Origin: CAYLLT01 sp964591605
Lineage (GTDB): Bacteria; Planctomycetota; Phycisphaerae; UBA1845; PWPN01
Length of the DNA stretch: 13,632 bases
Direction: 5' to 3'
Assembly: GCA_964591605.1 (NCBI GenBank)
Contig: CAZQEN010000205.1
Span: forward strand, 1 to 13,632
Below are positions 1 through 7,563 of this stretch, one piece after another; position 1 is the first letter of the stretch; each line of letters starts with the position of its first letter. A program made the translations under genes and the position numbers. Below the pieces are notes generated by a model that was not told the DNA's origin, made no database searches, and saw only the letters and a list, made by a program, of their open reading frames with translations.

Positions 1-874
1 GCAGCATCGCCTTGCGGCGATCGCCGTAGCCCGGGGCCTTGACCGCGCAGATCTGCAGAATGCCCCGCAGCTTGTTCACGACCAGCGTCGCCAGTGCCTC
101 ACCCTCGACATCCTCGGCGATGATCAGCAGCGGCAACTTGGCCTTCGCCACTTTCTCGAGCAGCGGCACGAGCTTCGTGACGCTCGCGATCTTGTCTTCA
201 TGGATCAGGATCAGCGCCTTCTCGAGCACGCATTCCATGTTCTCGGGGTCGGTGATGAAGTGCGGGCTCAGGTAGCCGCGGTCGAACTGCATGCCTTCGA
301 CCACGTCGGTGAACGTCTCGGCGCTCTTGCCCTCTTCCACCGTGATGACGCCGTCCTTGCCGACCTTCTCGAACGCGTCGGCCAGGAGCTCCCCGATCTG
401 CCGATCGTTGTTGGCCGAGATCGACCCGATGTTGATCAGGTCTTCCTTGGCGGAAACCTTCACCGGCTTGGCGAGTTTCTTGATCTGCTCGGTGACCGCC
501 TCGACCCCCTTGGCGATTCCCCGCGCCAGGGCCATGGGGTCGGCGCCGGCCGTCACGTTCTTGAGGCCCTCCCGGTAAATCGCCTCCGCCAGGACCGTCG
601 CGGTGGTCGTCCCATCGCCCGCCGCGTCGCTGGTCTTGCTCGCCGCCTCCTTCACGAGCTGAGCCCCGAGGTTCTCGTACTTGTTGGAAAGCTCAACCTC
701 CTCGGCCACCGTGACGCCGTCCTTGGTCACGTTGGGCGAGCCCCAGCCCTTGTCAATCACGGCATTCCGCCCACGGGGCCCCAGCGTGGCCTTGACCGCC
801 CGCGCCAGCTTTTCCACGCCCGTCAGCAGACTCGCTCGCGCCTGCTCCTCGAACGCTAACTGTTTTGCTGCCAT
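1..874 (-). CDS. groEL: Chaperonin GroEL (Hsp60), N-terminal part, cut by window edge
   Basis: This is the ATP-driven 60-kDa chaperonin that folds cytosolic proteins inside a double-ring cage. The 291 visible residues match GroEL from the start codon into the apical domain. The equatorial ATP site is intact: TLGPRGRN at about 30-37, TKDGVT with D52, and the DGTTT motif at 87-91. The blocks VVEGMQFDRGYLSP, LLIIAEDVEGEALATL and VKAPGYGDRRKAML are also present. The ATG at 874 is preceded by AAGGAG (885-890, 10-nt gap), a strong ribosome binding site. No groES lies upstream; the next gene on the same strand is a ferritin-like gene about 500 bp away, so this copy is not in a groES-groEL pair. I found no CIRCE (HrcA) operator in the leader. 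The C-terminal half lies outside the window. The family call is essentially certain; whether it is the main or an extra groEL copy cannot be told. Confidence 0.98.
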   Translation of the reverse strand, partial: MAAKQLAFEEQARASLLTGVEKLARAVKATLGPRGRNAVIDKGWGSPNVTKDGVTVAEEVELSNKYENLGAQLVKEAASKTSDAAGDGTTTATVLAEAIYREGLKNVTAGADPMALARGIAKGVEAVTEQIKKLAKPVKVSAKEDLINIGSISANNDRQIGELLADAFEKVGKDGVITVEEGKSAETFTDVVEGMQFDRGYLSPHFITDPENMECVLEKALILIHEDKIASVTKLVPLLEKVAKAKLPLLIIAEDVEGEALATLVVNKLRGILQICAVKAPGYGDRRKAML

Positions 875-1383
875 ATCTTTACATCTCCTTCATTCTTGAT
901 CGTCGGGGCCCGTGGTGTCGGACGCCCTGCTCCGCCGCACACACCGGAGCGGCAGACTCGGAATGCCACAACCTCAGCTCATCTCTCTTGAAAGGCAATC
1001 GGCCTGCGTCAGATCCGAGCCGACGCCCGACACTGCTGCCCGGACTCTTCCCTGCGAGTATGACAGAGAATCTTCCCGGTACCGCAGCAGTAGCAAGGAC
1101 AGTGCCACGACCCGACACAGCCGCCGCAATTCTCAAACTTTTGATACTAAAAGCTTTACAGAAGCATGACCGCCGCCGGGAGCCACTCCGCCCGGTGTCA
1201 GCGTGGCAGCCAGTGTGTCATCCATGCCAATGTGACAGTCAGAGAGCGGGCTCTCGGAGGCCGAGTCGCCCAGATGAGGCTCGAGGGACCGGTCCATCGG
1301 AACCCGAGCGATCATCAAAGCCGGAACGCCAGCGATGGGTCTGACGCAGATAAGAAACCCGTCCGGACGCCACCCGAACCGAC
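875..1383. other. 509-bp gap: groEL leader and ferritin 3' flank
   Basis: No convincing gene is seen. The only AT-rich patch is 1134-1157. It holds an imperfect inverted repeat (CTTTT at 1138-1142, AAAAG at 1149-1153, six bases between), about 260 bp upstream of the groEL start. It could be an operator or promoter region, but no good -35/-10 pair is visible. Other small palindromes are GAGAG/CTCTC at 1242-1255 and CTCGG/CCGAG nearby; neither is followed by a T-run on the minus strand, so they are poor terminators. The short frames in this gap lack ribosome binding sites and family resemblance. Confidence 0.5.
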
Positions 1384-1878
1384 TCAGCTCCTGCCCTCCG
1401 CCGGCAGGAAGCCCCGTTCCCTGGCCAGTTCGACCAGCCGGCGATGGTGGTCGAAGCCCTCTTCGGCCAGCTCCTCGAACAGAGTTTTGATTTCGGGGTT
1501 GCGCACCCGCGTGCTCATCGCCTGGTAAAACTGCGAGGTCCGCAGCTCGGTGTCCACCGTCATCTGCATCACTTCGCGGTAATCCTGGATGTCGCGCACG
1601 TTGATCAGGCGGGGGCCCGTCACCACCAGGGCCTTGTCTTCGTCCGAGAGGTAGAAGGAGCTTCCCGGAAAATGCTTGTCCAGCAGCTTCTGCAGCCGTT
1701 CCCGATGACCCTGTTCCTCTTCCGCGATCGCGGCGAACGCCTTCTTGTCCGCCTCCCCGGGCACCTTCTCCGCCAGAACCATATACCGATATGCGGCCAC
1801 GGATTCGCCGTAGATCCCGATCGTCAGGATCTGATCCTCGCGCAGGTCCGGAAAGGTCGGTTCACGCTCAGCGGGCAT
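1384..1878 (-). CDS. Ferritin-like / rubrerythrin-type diiron domain protein
   Basis: A 164-residue, all-helical four-helix-bundle protein of the ferritin/rubrerythrin superfamily. Such proteins bind a diiron site and act in peroxide reduction, iron oxidation or related redox chemistry in the cytoplasm. Visible ligand candidates are E25 (helix 1), E55 and H58 (the ExxH of helix 2, in AEEEQGH), E111 (helix 3, in TELRTSQFY) and H144 (helix 4). In the matching helix-4 motif AEEGFDHH the expected glutamate is G141, so one ligand appears replaced. There is no C-terminal rubredoxin domain, so it is shorter than true rubrerythrin. No Shine-Dalgarno sequence precedes the ATG at 1878, but a promoter-like pair lies so close that the mRNA may be leaderless. 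It is divergent from the prepilin-like gene. The family is clear; the exact reaction is not. Confidence 0.85.
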   Translation of the reverse strand: MPAEREPTFPDLREDQILTIGIYGESVAAYRYMVLAEKVPGEADKKAFAAIAEEEQGHRERLQKLLDKHFPGSSFYLSDEDKALVVTGPRLINVRDIQDYREVMQMTVDTELRTSQFYQAMSTRVRNPEIKTLFEELAEEGFDHHRRLVELARERGFLPAEGRS

Positions 1879-1884
1879 CGCTAT

Positions 1885-1913
1885 AGGCTAATCGCCCCAT
1901 GGCGGCCGTTCAA
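1885..1913 (-). promoter_or_regulatory. Possible promoter of the ferritin-like gene (leaderless)
   Basis: On the minus strand TTGAAC (1908-1913) and TAGCCT (1885-1890) are 17 bp apart. The -10 box ends six bases before the ATG at 1878. Initiation would then fall at or next to the A of the start codon, which fits the absence of a ribosome binding site. Box matches are moderate, so this is inference. Confidence 0.35.
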
Positions 1914-2058
1914 ACACCCGCCCGTAGCCACGACCCGGCGGGTGTGGTAGCATGTGCACCGATCGGACCACGTCACTCAGAGAAGATGACGGCCGTGCCG
2001 CAGGTTCCATGAAAACCCGGTGCAGCCGACGAGGGCATCGCGGAGTCGTATTGCGATC

Positions 2059-2064
2059 AGGAGA
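2059..2064 (+). promoter_or_regulatory. Ribosome binding site that fixes the prepilin start
   Basis: AGGAGA stands seven bases before the ATG at 2072. In-frame ATGs at 1952 and 2009 have no such site and would add an untypically long, uncharged-mixed leader before the prepilin cleavage site. This decides for 2072. Confidence 0.7.
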
Positions 2065-2071
2065 CCTTCGG

Positions 2072-2923
2072 ATGGCTGATTCAGGCCGCTCGGTCCCCAG
2101 CAGGCACGGATGCCCCCCATCCGCCGCCTTCACCCTCATCGAAGTCCTGGTGGTGGTGGCCATCATCGCCCTTCTGATCGCCGTTCTCATGCCGAGTCTG
2201 GCCCGCGCCCGCGCGAACGCCCGCGCCTCGGTCTGCGCCAGCAACCTGCATCAGTTCGGCCTCGCCCTCCAGATGTACGACAGCGAGAATCGCGGCTACA
2301 TCCCGCGCGGGGGCACCCACGTCTCCCAGCATTGGGTCATGCTGGTGGCCCGCCAGATCGGCGACAAGCGCAAGTACGCCCACGTCGAGCAGGTGCCCGT
2401 GGAACGATACCCCATTTACTCGTGCCCTGAACGCGTCCGCACCCTGCCCAACCCGTTCATCGATTACGTGATCAATACCATGCCCAGCGACCTGCGGCAC
2501 GGCGAGACGCGGGAGGTCGACGCACCCACCCGCGCTTCCGTCTGGAAGTATCCGGGGCGAATCGTCCTTCTCGGCGACGCCGCCTTCGAAGCCGGATACG
2601 CCTCGCACCAGGAAGGCGCCAGCACCGATCCCGAGCTCCGCCAGAGCCGCGAAAACCATGAGCGGGCCATGCAGTGGGTCCTGGGCACGCCTTTCGACGC
2701 GGTCACCCAGGGCAGTCTGAGCCGCATGGACTTCTATCACCCCAAGCATCTGCCCTCCCAGCCCTCGCGGCGCGGCGGGGTCAAAACGCACATGCGCACG
2801 TTCGCCAACTGGCTGCATGCCGACATGCACTACGAACGGATCGTGGGGCTCAGCGGCGCCCACACCTGCAAGGACTGGCTCCGCATGGCCGGCATCCTCG
2901 ACCGCAACCTGAGCTGCTATTAA
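2072..2923 (+). CDS. Prepilin-like protein (type II secretion/pseudopilin N-terminus, H-X9-DG family-like)
   Basis: 283 residues from the ATG at 2072. The N-terminus has a short basic leader, then the prepilin peptidase signature AFTLIEVLVVVAIIALLIAVL. Cleavage is expected between A19 and F20, which leaves glutamate at +5 (E24). Alanine instead of glycine stands at -1. The hydrophobic helix (about 20-40) would anchor the protein in the inner membrane or a pseudopilus. It is followed by the common planctomycete segment PSLARARANAR...CASNLHQFGLALQMY. The C-terminal part contains FANWLHADMHYERIV (about 244-258), which lines up with the FADGHV segment of the H-X9-DG (DUF1559-like) family, but with DM in place of DG. 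The four cysteines C55, C118, C266 and C282 could form disulfides outside the cell membrane. It is divergent from the ferritin-like gene and 84 bp ahead of the small acidic gene. The partner or substrate is unknown. Confidence 0.85.
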   Translation: MADSGRSVPSRHGCPPSAAFTLIEVLVVVAIIALLIAVLMPSLARARANARASVCASNLHQFGLALQMYDSENRGYIPRGGTHVSQHWVMLVARQIGDKRKYAHVEQVPVERYPIYSCPERVRTLPNPFIDYVINTMPSDLRHGETREVDAPTRASVWKYPGRIVLLGDAAFEAGYASHQEGASTDPELRQSRENHERAMQWVLGTPFDAVTQGSLSRMDFYHPKHLPSQPSRRGGVKTHMRTFANWLHADMHYERIVGLSGAHTCKDWLRMAGILDRNLSCY

Positions 2924-3007
2924 CCGCTGCTCCCGCTCCGATCCCTGTCAAGAACGTCCGGCCGCCTCGCCGATAGGACAGCGGAGGGGTCGTTGCCGGA
3001 GCCGCCG

Positions 3008-3319
3008 ATGTCCGCCATCCCTCCCAACCTGGTGGGCCCCATCCTCCAGAGCCCCCTGGCTCAGGGCCAGATCAGCGCCGCCCGAGACAACGAAGAGGCC
3101 CAGCGGGCCGCCGGCGACCGCCGTCAGAGCGGCGCCATCACCGAGGCAGACAGCACCGTCGAAACCACCGACAACGACACGGCCGTCTACGCCGACGCCG
3201 AGGGCGCGGGCAGTCAGGGCCGCGCATTCTCCGAGCCCCGCCAGGAGAACGCCGAATCCGATGCGCAGACCACGGCGCACCCCACCGATACCGGACAGCA
3301 CATCGACATCGAAGCCTGA
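3008..3319 (+). CDS. Small acidic hypothetical protein, likely planctomycete-conserved
   Basis: 103 residues from the ATG at 3008, preceded by GGAG (2999-3002, five-base gap). A TTG at 2993 in the same frame is an alternative start. The protein is hydrophilic, rich in Ala, Gln, Asp, Glu and Thr, with no signal peptide, membrane segment or cysteine. Recognisable blocks are an N-terminal IPPNLVGPILQSPLAQ (4-19), a charged helical stretch with basic and acidic residues (22-41), then VETTDNDTAVYADAEGAG (51-68) and SQGRAF (69-74), followed by a disordered acidic tail. I have an impression that small planctomycete proteins share the VETTD...EGxGSQGRAF block, but I could not search this. It lies downstream of the prepilin-like gene on the same strand and ends just before a hairpin. 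The role is unknown. Confidence 0.65.
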   Translation: MSAIPPNLVGPILQSPLAQGQISAARDNEEAQRAAGDRRQSGAITEADSTVETTDNDTAVYADAEGAGSQGRAFSEPRQENAESDAQTTAHPTDTGQHIDIEA

Positions 3320-3322
3320 GTC

Positions 3323-3354
3323 AAAAGAGCCCACGACCGCTCGGCCGTGGGCTC
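3323..3354 (-). terminator. Intrinsic terminator of secDF in the convergent gap
   Basis: A perfect 9-bp stem, GAGCCCACG (3327-3335) with CGTGGGCTC (3346-3354), encloses a 10-base loop. Read on the minus strand it is followed by TTTT (3326-3323), so it fits Rho-independent termination of secDF, whose stop is about 40 bp upstream. In the plus direction there is no T-run, but the same hairpin could still protect the 3' end of the small acidic gene's transcript. Confidence 0.75.
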
Positions 3355-3395
3355 AGATCCGGCATCACCGCTCGATCACGCGTCTCAGGGGGCCG

Positions 3396-6300
3396 TCACG
3401 TACCCGCCGCCGCAAGCTGTCGTCCCATCGGAGAGGGCGCACCCCGCGTGCCGGCCAGGTACCGTACCGCGAGCGCTACGGCCAGCACCGCCACCATTAC
3501 GATCAGGACCCACTGCACCGTCACGTTCGTGACCGCCATCGCGATCACCGCCATCAGCGTCAGCGCGGTCAGCACGATCGACACCATCCACATCGCCTTC
3601 TGGTGCTGCAGCATCGGCACCGAAATGGCAAACGTGCTGTACGAGCCCGAGATCGAGCCCACCACCATGGTGAAGGCGAACCCCTTGATGCCCTCGCCGC
3701 CCCAGATGTACATGATCAGCACGACCATGAACACCGTCAGCACGGTGAGGATCGTCCGGGACAGGGTCTGGTTCACCGAGTCATTCAGGAGCTTCGGCGA
3801 CAGGGCCGCCAGCCGCCCGCGGTTCTCGCGGACACGGTCGAAGATCACGATCGAGTCGTTGATCGAGTACCCGATGATCGTCAGCAGCGCCGCGATGATG
3901 TTCAGATCGATCTTGAAGTCCCGCAGGCCCAGCAGATGCCCGATCGGCGTGTCCCAGAGGTAGTGCGAGGCGACGATGCACGCCAGGGCCACCGCCACGT
4001 CGTGGTACAGGGCCAGAATGCCCGCCAGCCCGAACTCGAGTGACCCGAACCGCACCCACAGGTACGCCGCGATGGCCAGCAGCGAGAGCACCACCGCAAT
4101 CACCGCCTTCTGGGCCGCTTCCGACGCCACCTGCGCCGCGAACTGCGTCACCCGCTGGAGCGACTGCGTGCTCCCCAGGGCCGTCTGAGCCAGCGCGAGC
4201 TCCCTGGCCGCGACGTCCTGCTGCCACTCGTTCGGCAGGTCGTAATAGGGGATGTTCGGCTCCGCCACGATGATGGCGACCTTCTGATAACGGGCATTCT
4301 CTCCCGAGCCCGTGTTCCCGTCGGCGAGCGTGAGCCCGACCACCCGCCGCAACCGCGAGCCGATCCCCTCGAACTCGGTCAGCACGCGGGCATCCGCCAG
4401 CCGATCCTCGATCTCCAGCGTCGTCTGAGGCGGCTGAAGCTGGTCGAACACCAGCACCGCTCCGCCGCGCAGCTTGCTCACCGGCTCCTGCGAGCTGCCA
4501 CCGATCACGTCGGCCAGCACGTTCGCATCCTGCCCGATCGGATACACGCCGTCCGCCGTTTTCGGATCCTTGACCAGCACGGCATCCACCGGCCGCTTGA
4601 TCTCAAGCACGTTGCCCATGACCGCCAGCACCGCCTCCGTGACCACCCCCCGGTTCGTCTCCGTGGTGACGATCTCGAAGCCCTTGCGCGCCGTACCGGC
4701 CACCGTGGTCTCTTCCACGCTCTGCACCCGCGCGCCCTGAACCTTGTTGGCCGCCGATCGCGCGTAGTCCGCCGCCTCCTTCACCCGCCGCGTCACCTCG
4801 TCCGCGGTGACCGCGGCCGACGCCTCATCGCCGGTGATCCGTACGACCACCCCGCCCTCCGCCGGCTCGATCCCGCCGCGCGTGACCACCTGCTCGAACG
4901 TCGGAAGCAGCAGCGCGCTGATCTGCGCACCGGTCAGGCCGCCCGGCACCGAGATCTGGAATCCTCCCGGCTGGCCTGTCGCCTTCACCGTCGCGCCGTC
5001 CAGATGCCCCGCAGCCGCCAGCAGCCAGTCCGCCGCCGAAGCCTTTCCCGCCGCACCGCCGGCCACCAGTTTGCGAACGCCCTCATCGTCGAGCGTGGCC
5101 CCCTCCTTCAACTGAATCTGCACGCTGGTCCCGCCCACGAACTCGATGTCGAAGAGCTTCTCATCCCGCAATCCCACGGCGATCAACACAAAGCCCACGC
5201 CGATCACGACGGCGGAGATCGCCCAGAACGTGCGGTACTTGCTCATCCAGTCGATCGTGGGAGCCGACATGAGCTTCATCATCGACAGGCGGTTGGCCCG
5301 CTGGTGCCCCGACGCCCGATACGCGAACCGGAACGCCCACAGGGTCAGCAGCAGCGCCGCCGACGTTCCGAACAGAATCAGCAGGAACTTGCCCAGACCG
5401 TACAGCGTCGATTCGTCCGGCGCCTCCCTGTTGAACAGCCAGCCGATCGCCACGCACAGGCCGCCGATGCCGGCGAGGATGCCGCTCATCAGCCACGCCT
5501 TGCGCGTCTCGTCCTGGTTCAGCGTGCTCGGAATCATCACGTAGTAATACTGGCGCGTGACGAACAGCGCCGTGAACATACTGATGCACAGACCCAGACC
5601 CAGCGTCAGGCCGAAACCCTTGATCTCCTCGCTCCCGATCCAGAAAAGAATCACCGCCGTCAGGATCGTGGTGAGGTTCGAATCGAAGATCGCTGAGAAC
5701 GCCTTCTCGTAGCCGAGCTTGACGGCCATCCGCGCCGACACGCCCCGCTGCAGTTCCTCGCGCACGCGCTCGAGAATGAGCACGTTCGCGTCCACCGCCA
5801 TGCCCAGCGTCAGGATGATGCCCGCAATCCCCGGCAGCGTGAACGTCGCCTGCAGAAACGACATCACCCCCAGCGTGATGACCAGGTTCAGCAGCAGCGC
5901 GATGTCGGTGATGAGCCCGTTGTACGTGTAATAAACGATCATGAACGCCGCCACCACCAGCAGCGAAATGATGCTCGCCCGCAGACCCATCTTCCGGTTT
6001 GTGTCGCCCAGCGACGGCCCCACCGTCTTCTCCTGCAGCGGAACCTCCTTGAGCCGCGCGGGCAGAGCCCCGGCCTCCAGCGTGTTCACCACGTAGTTCA
6101 CGTACTGCGGCGTGAAGTTGCCGGTGATCTCGCCGCGGTCGTTGATCTGGCTCTGGATCGTCGCCGCCGAAATCGCCTCCTCGTCCAGGAAAATCGACAG
6201 CGGACGCTGCAGGTTCTCCTGCGTGAGCCGCCCGAACTTCCCGTGGGTCGCCAGGTTGAACGTGATGTTGATCCGGCCCATCTGGTCGCGGCCCGGCGCC

Positions 6301-7403
6301 GCGCTCTTGAGAGACCACTGATCCTCGGCCGTCAGCGTCATGTCCCGCGTCGAGTGGGCCAGAACGTAGTCGTTGCCCGCGTACGACTCGACAATGTAAT
6401 ACTGCCGCGGGAAGTCCTTCTCCGTCTGCGCCTTGGCGATCTTGAACCAGCGGTAGTTGTCCCCCACCCGCGGCCGCGGCCCGTATTTGGCCAGTTGCTC
6501 GACGTACTTGGACACCGGTTCGTTGTACTTGGGATTCGACGAATCCAGCATGTCCGGGTTGCTCTTGTTGCGCTCCGCCAGAATGCGGAACTCCAGCACG
6601 CCGGCCCCCCGCAGCAGCCGCATCAGGTCCGACGTGTCGTCCAGCGCGCCTTTCACCTTCGACCAGTCGTCATACGCCGCCGTCATCTGGTCGACGATCG
6701 GGAGAAGATCAGGATGCTTCTCCCGGAGCTGGGTCAGTCCCTTCTTGCGGACCTCATTGTTGCGCCCCAGCTCCAGCAGGTCCGTCAGCATGCGCGGATC
6801 CAGATTGGTCTGCAGGATCGCCTCGATGAGCTTGTTGCGCTCCTCGAAAAGCTTGTCCATCTCCTCCGCCACCGCTCCCTCGGGCTGCGAGGTCGCGGCG
6901 CGCATCTTCTCGTACTTCTCGTGCACCTCCACGAGCTTGTCGAATTGCGGCTGGCGCGACGGTACCAGCTTCGACATCTCGGCAAACGCCGCCTGCCGCT
7001 GGTCGGCCGGCAGCACGAGCGCTGCCCGGATCTGGCTCTCCGTGATGTTGCTCGTCTGGAGCTGATCGCGGGCGCTCTCAAACGCCTCGCGCTGCGCTTT
7101 CTGCCGCTCCGGCGGACGCGGCATCTGGATCTCCAGACGGTTCTGGCCGATCGGACGCCACACCAGGTTCCGGTTGCCCTGCGGGTCCACACGCTCCTTC
7201 AGGATGCTCGCCACGCGCTCGGCCAGGTTGATCTTGTCCGCGGCATTCAGCCCCGTGTCGTCGATCTCAAACAGCAGCCCCGCCCCGCCCTGCAGATCGA
7301 TGCCCAGCTTGAGCCGTTCCCGCAGCGGAAACATCTGCCAGAGGCTCAGACCCACGATCAGCGTGATCAGTCCCAGTTTCGACCAGAGGTTTTTCTCACC
7401 CAT
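3396..7403 (-). CDS. secDF: Fused protein-export membrane protein SecDF
   Basis: SecD and SecF in one 1335-residue chain. The complex uses the proton gradient to pull proteins out of the SecYEG channel on the outer face of the membrane. SecD half: TM1 (9-25), GIDLQGG (34-40), then a periplasmic head with a long charged, coiled-coil-like insertion (about 96-265), LLRGAGVLEFRILAE, and TM2-6 (about 474-617) including GMAVDAN with the conserved D538. SecF half: TM at 726-745, FDIEFVGGTSVQIQ (751-764), an unusually large periplasmic region (to about 1097), and TMs at 1099-1263 including IIGYSINDSIVIFDRVREN with D1183. An extra pair of hydrophobic helices follows each half (636-657 and 670-697; 1271-1290 and 1296-1316). 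The ATG at 7403 has AAGGA seven bases upstream. No yajC is next to it; a small exported protein gene precedes it. A hairpin terminator follows. Confidence 0.97.
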   Translation of the reverse strand: MGEKNLWSKLGLITLIVGLSLWQMFPLRERLKLGIDLQGGAGLLFEIDDTGLNAADKINLAERVASILKERVDPQGNRNLVWRPIGQNRLEIQMPRPPERQKAQREAFESARDQLQTSNITESQIRAALVLPADQRQAAFAEMSKLVPSRQPQFDKLVEVHEKYEKMRAATSQPEGAVAEEMDKLFEERNKLIEAILQTNLDPRMLTDLLELGRNNEVRKKGLTQLREKHPDLLPIVDQMTAAYDDWSKVKGALDDTSDLMRLLRGAGVLEFRILAERNKSNPDMLDSSNPKYNEPVSKYVEQLAKYGPRPRVGDNYRWFKIAKAQTEKDFPRQYYIVESYAGNDYVLAHSTRDMTLTAEDQWSLKSAAPGRDQMGRINITFNLATHGKFGRLTQENLQRPLSIFLDEEAISAATIQSQINDRGEITGNFTPQYVNYVVNTLEAGALPARLKEVPLQEKTVGPSLGDTNRKMGLRASIISLLVVAAFMIVYYTYNGLITDIALLLNLVITLGVMSFLQATFTLPGIAGIILTLGMAVDANVLILERVREELQRGVSARMAVKLGYEKAFSAIFDSNLTTILTAVILFWIGSEEIKGFGLTLGLGLCISMFTALFVTRQYYYVMIPSTLNQDETRKAWLMSGILAGIGGLCVAIGWLFNREAPDESTLYGLGKFLLILFGTSAALLLTLWAFRFAYRASGHQRANRLSMMKLMSAPTIDWMSKYRTFWAISAVVIGVGFVLIAVGLRDEKLFDIEFVGGTSVQIQLKEGATLDDEGVRKLVAGGAAGKASAADWLLAAAGHLDGATVKATGQPGGFQISVPGGLTGAQISALLLPTFEQVVTRGGIEPAEGGVVVRITGDEASAAVTADEVTRRVKEAADYARSAANKVQGARVQSVEETTVAGTARKGFEIVTTETNRGVVTEAVLAVMGNVLEIKRPVDAVLVKDPKTADGVYPIGQDANVLADVIGGSSQEPVSKLRGGAVLVFDQLQPPQTTLEIEDRLADARVLTEFEGIGSRLRRVVGLTLADGNTGSGENARYQKVAIIVAEPNIPYYDLPNEWQQDVAARELALAQTALGSTQSLQRVTQFAAQVASEAAQKAVIAVVLSLLAIAAYLWVRFGSLEFGLAGILALYHDVAVALACIVASHYLWDTPIGHLLGLRDFKIDLNIIAALLTIIGYSINDSIVIFDRVRENRGRLAALSPKLLNDSVNQTLSRTILTVLTVFMVVLIMYIWGGEGIKGFAFTMVVGSISGSYSTFAISVPMLQHQKAMWMVSIVLTALTLMAVIAMAVTNVTVQWVLIVMVAVLAVALAVRYLAGTRGAPSPMGRQLAAAGT

Positions 7404-7491
7404 GGGGGTTTCCTTCGTTTCTCAGTGTCCTTCGAGCGGCGATCGGCGCCTCTCGATCCATTGATGCAAGCCGATGACAAGCGACCAGGAA

Positions 7492-7522
7492 TGTGTAAGC
7501 ACACAGGTTGAATCAACACGTG
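7492..7522. repeat. Cluster of small palindromes ahead of secDF
   Basis: Three adjoining palindromes lie in the 160-bp gap between the exported-protein gene and secDF: TGTGT-AAGC-ACACA (7492-7505), GTTGA-A-TCAAC (7507-7517) and CACGTG (7517-7522). Such a cluster may be a regulator binding site or a processing structure in a shared transcript. No convincing promoter is seen here. The significance is unproven. Confidence 0.3.
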
Positions 7523-7563
7523 GAGATGAGAGACCGGCGGCGCGGTCAAGTCGTGCGTCGGCC

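Noticed and set aside
879..1136. 85-residue TTG-started frame ending just before groEL
   Set aside because: It has no ribosome binding site and no recognisable family; its end overlaps the groEL ribosome binding site. Possible but unsupported as a leader peptide.
875..1383. CIRCE/HrcA operator upstream of groEL
   Set aside because: No TTAGCACTC or GAGTGCTAA arm was found in the leader.
2946..2951. Perfect TTGACA on the minus strand
   Set aside because: The nearest -10-like TTAATA is 22 bp away, and it would read back into the prepilin-like gene.
5161..6318. 385-residue minus-strand frame and similar long frames (such as 6243-7511 plus) over secDF
   Set aside because: Low-complexity shadows of the SecDF frame, caused by high GC.
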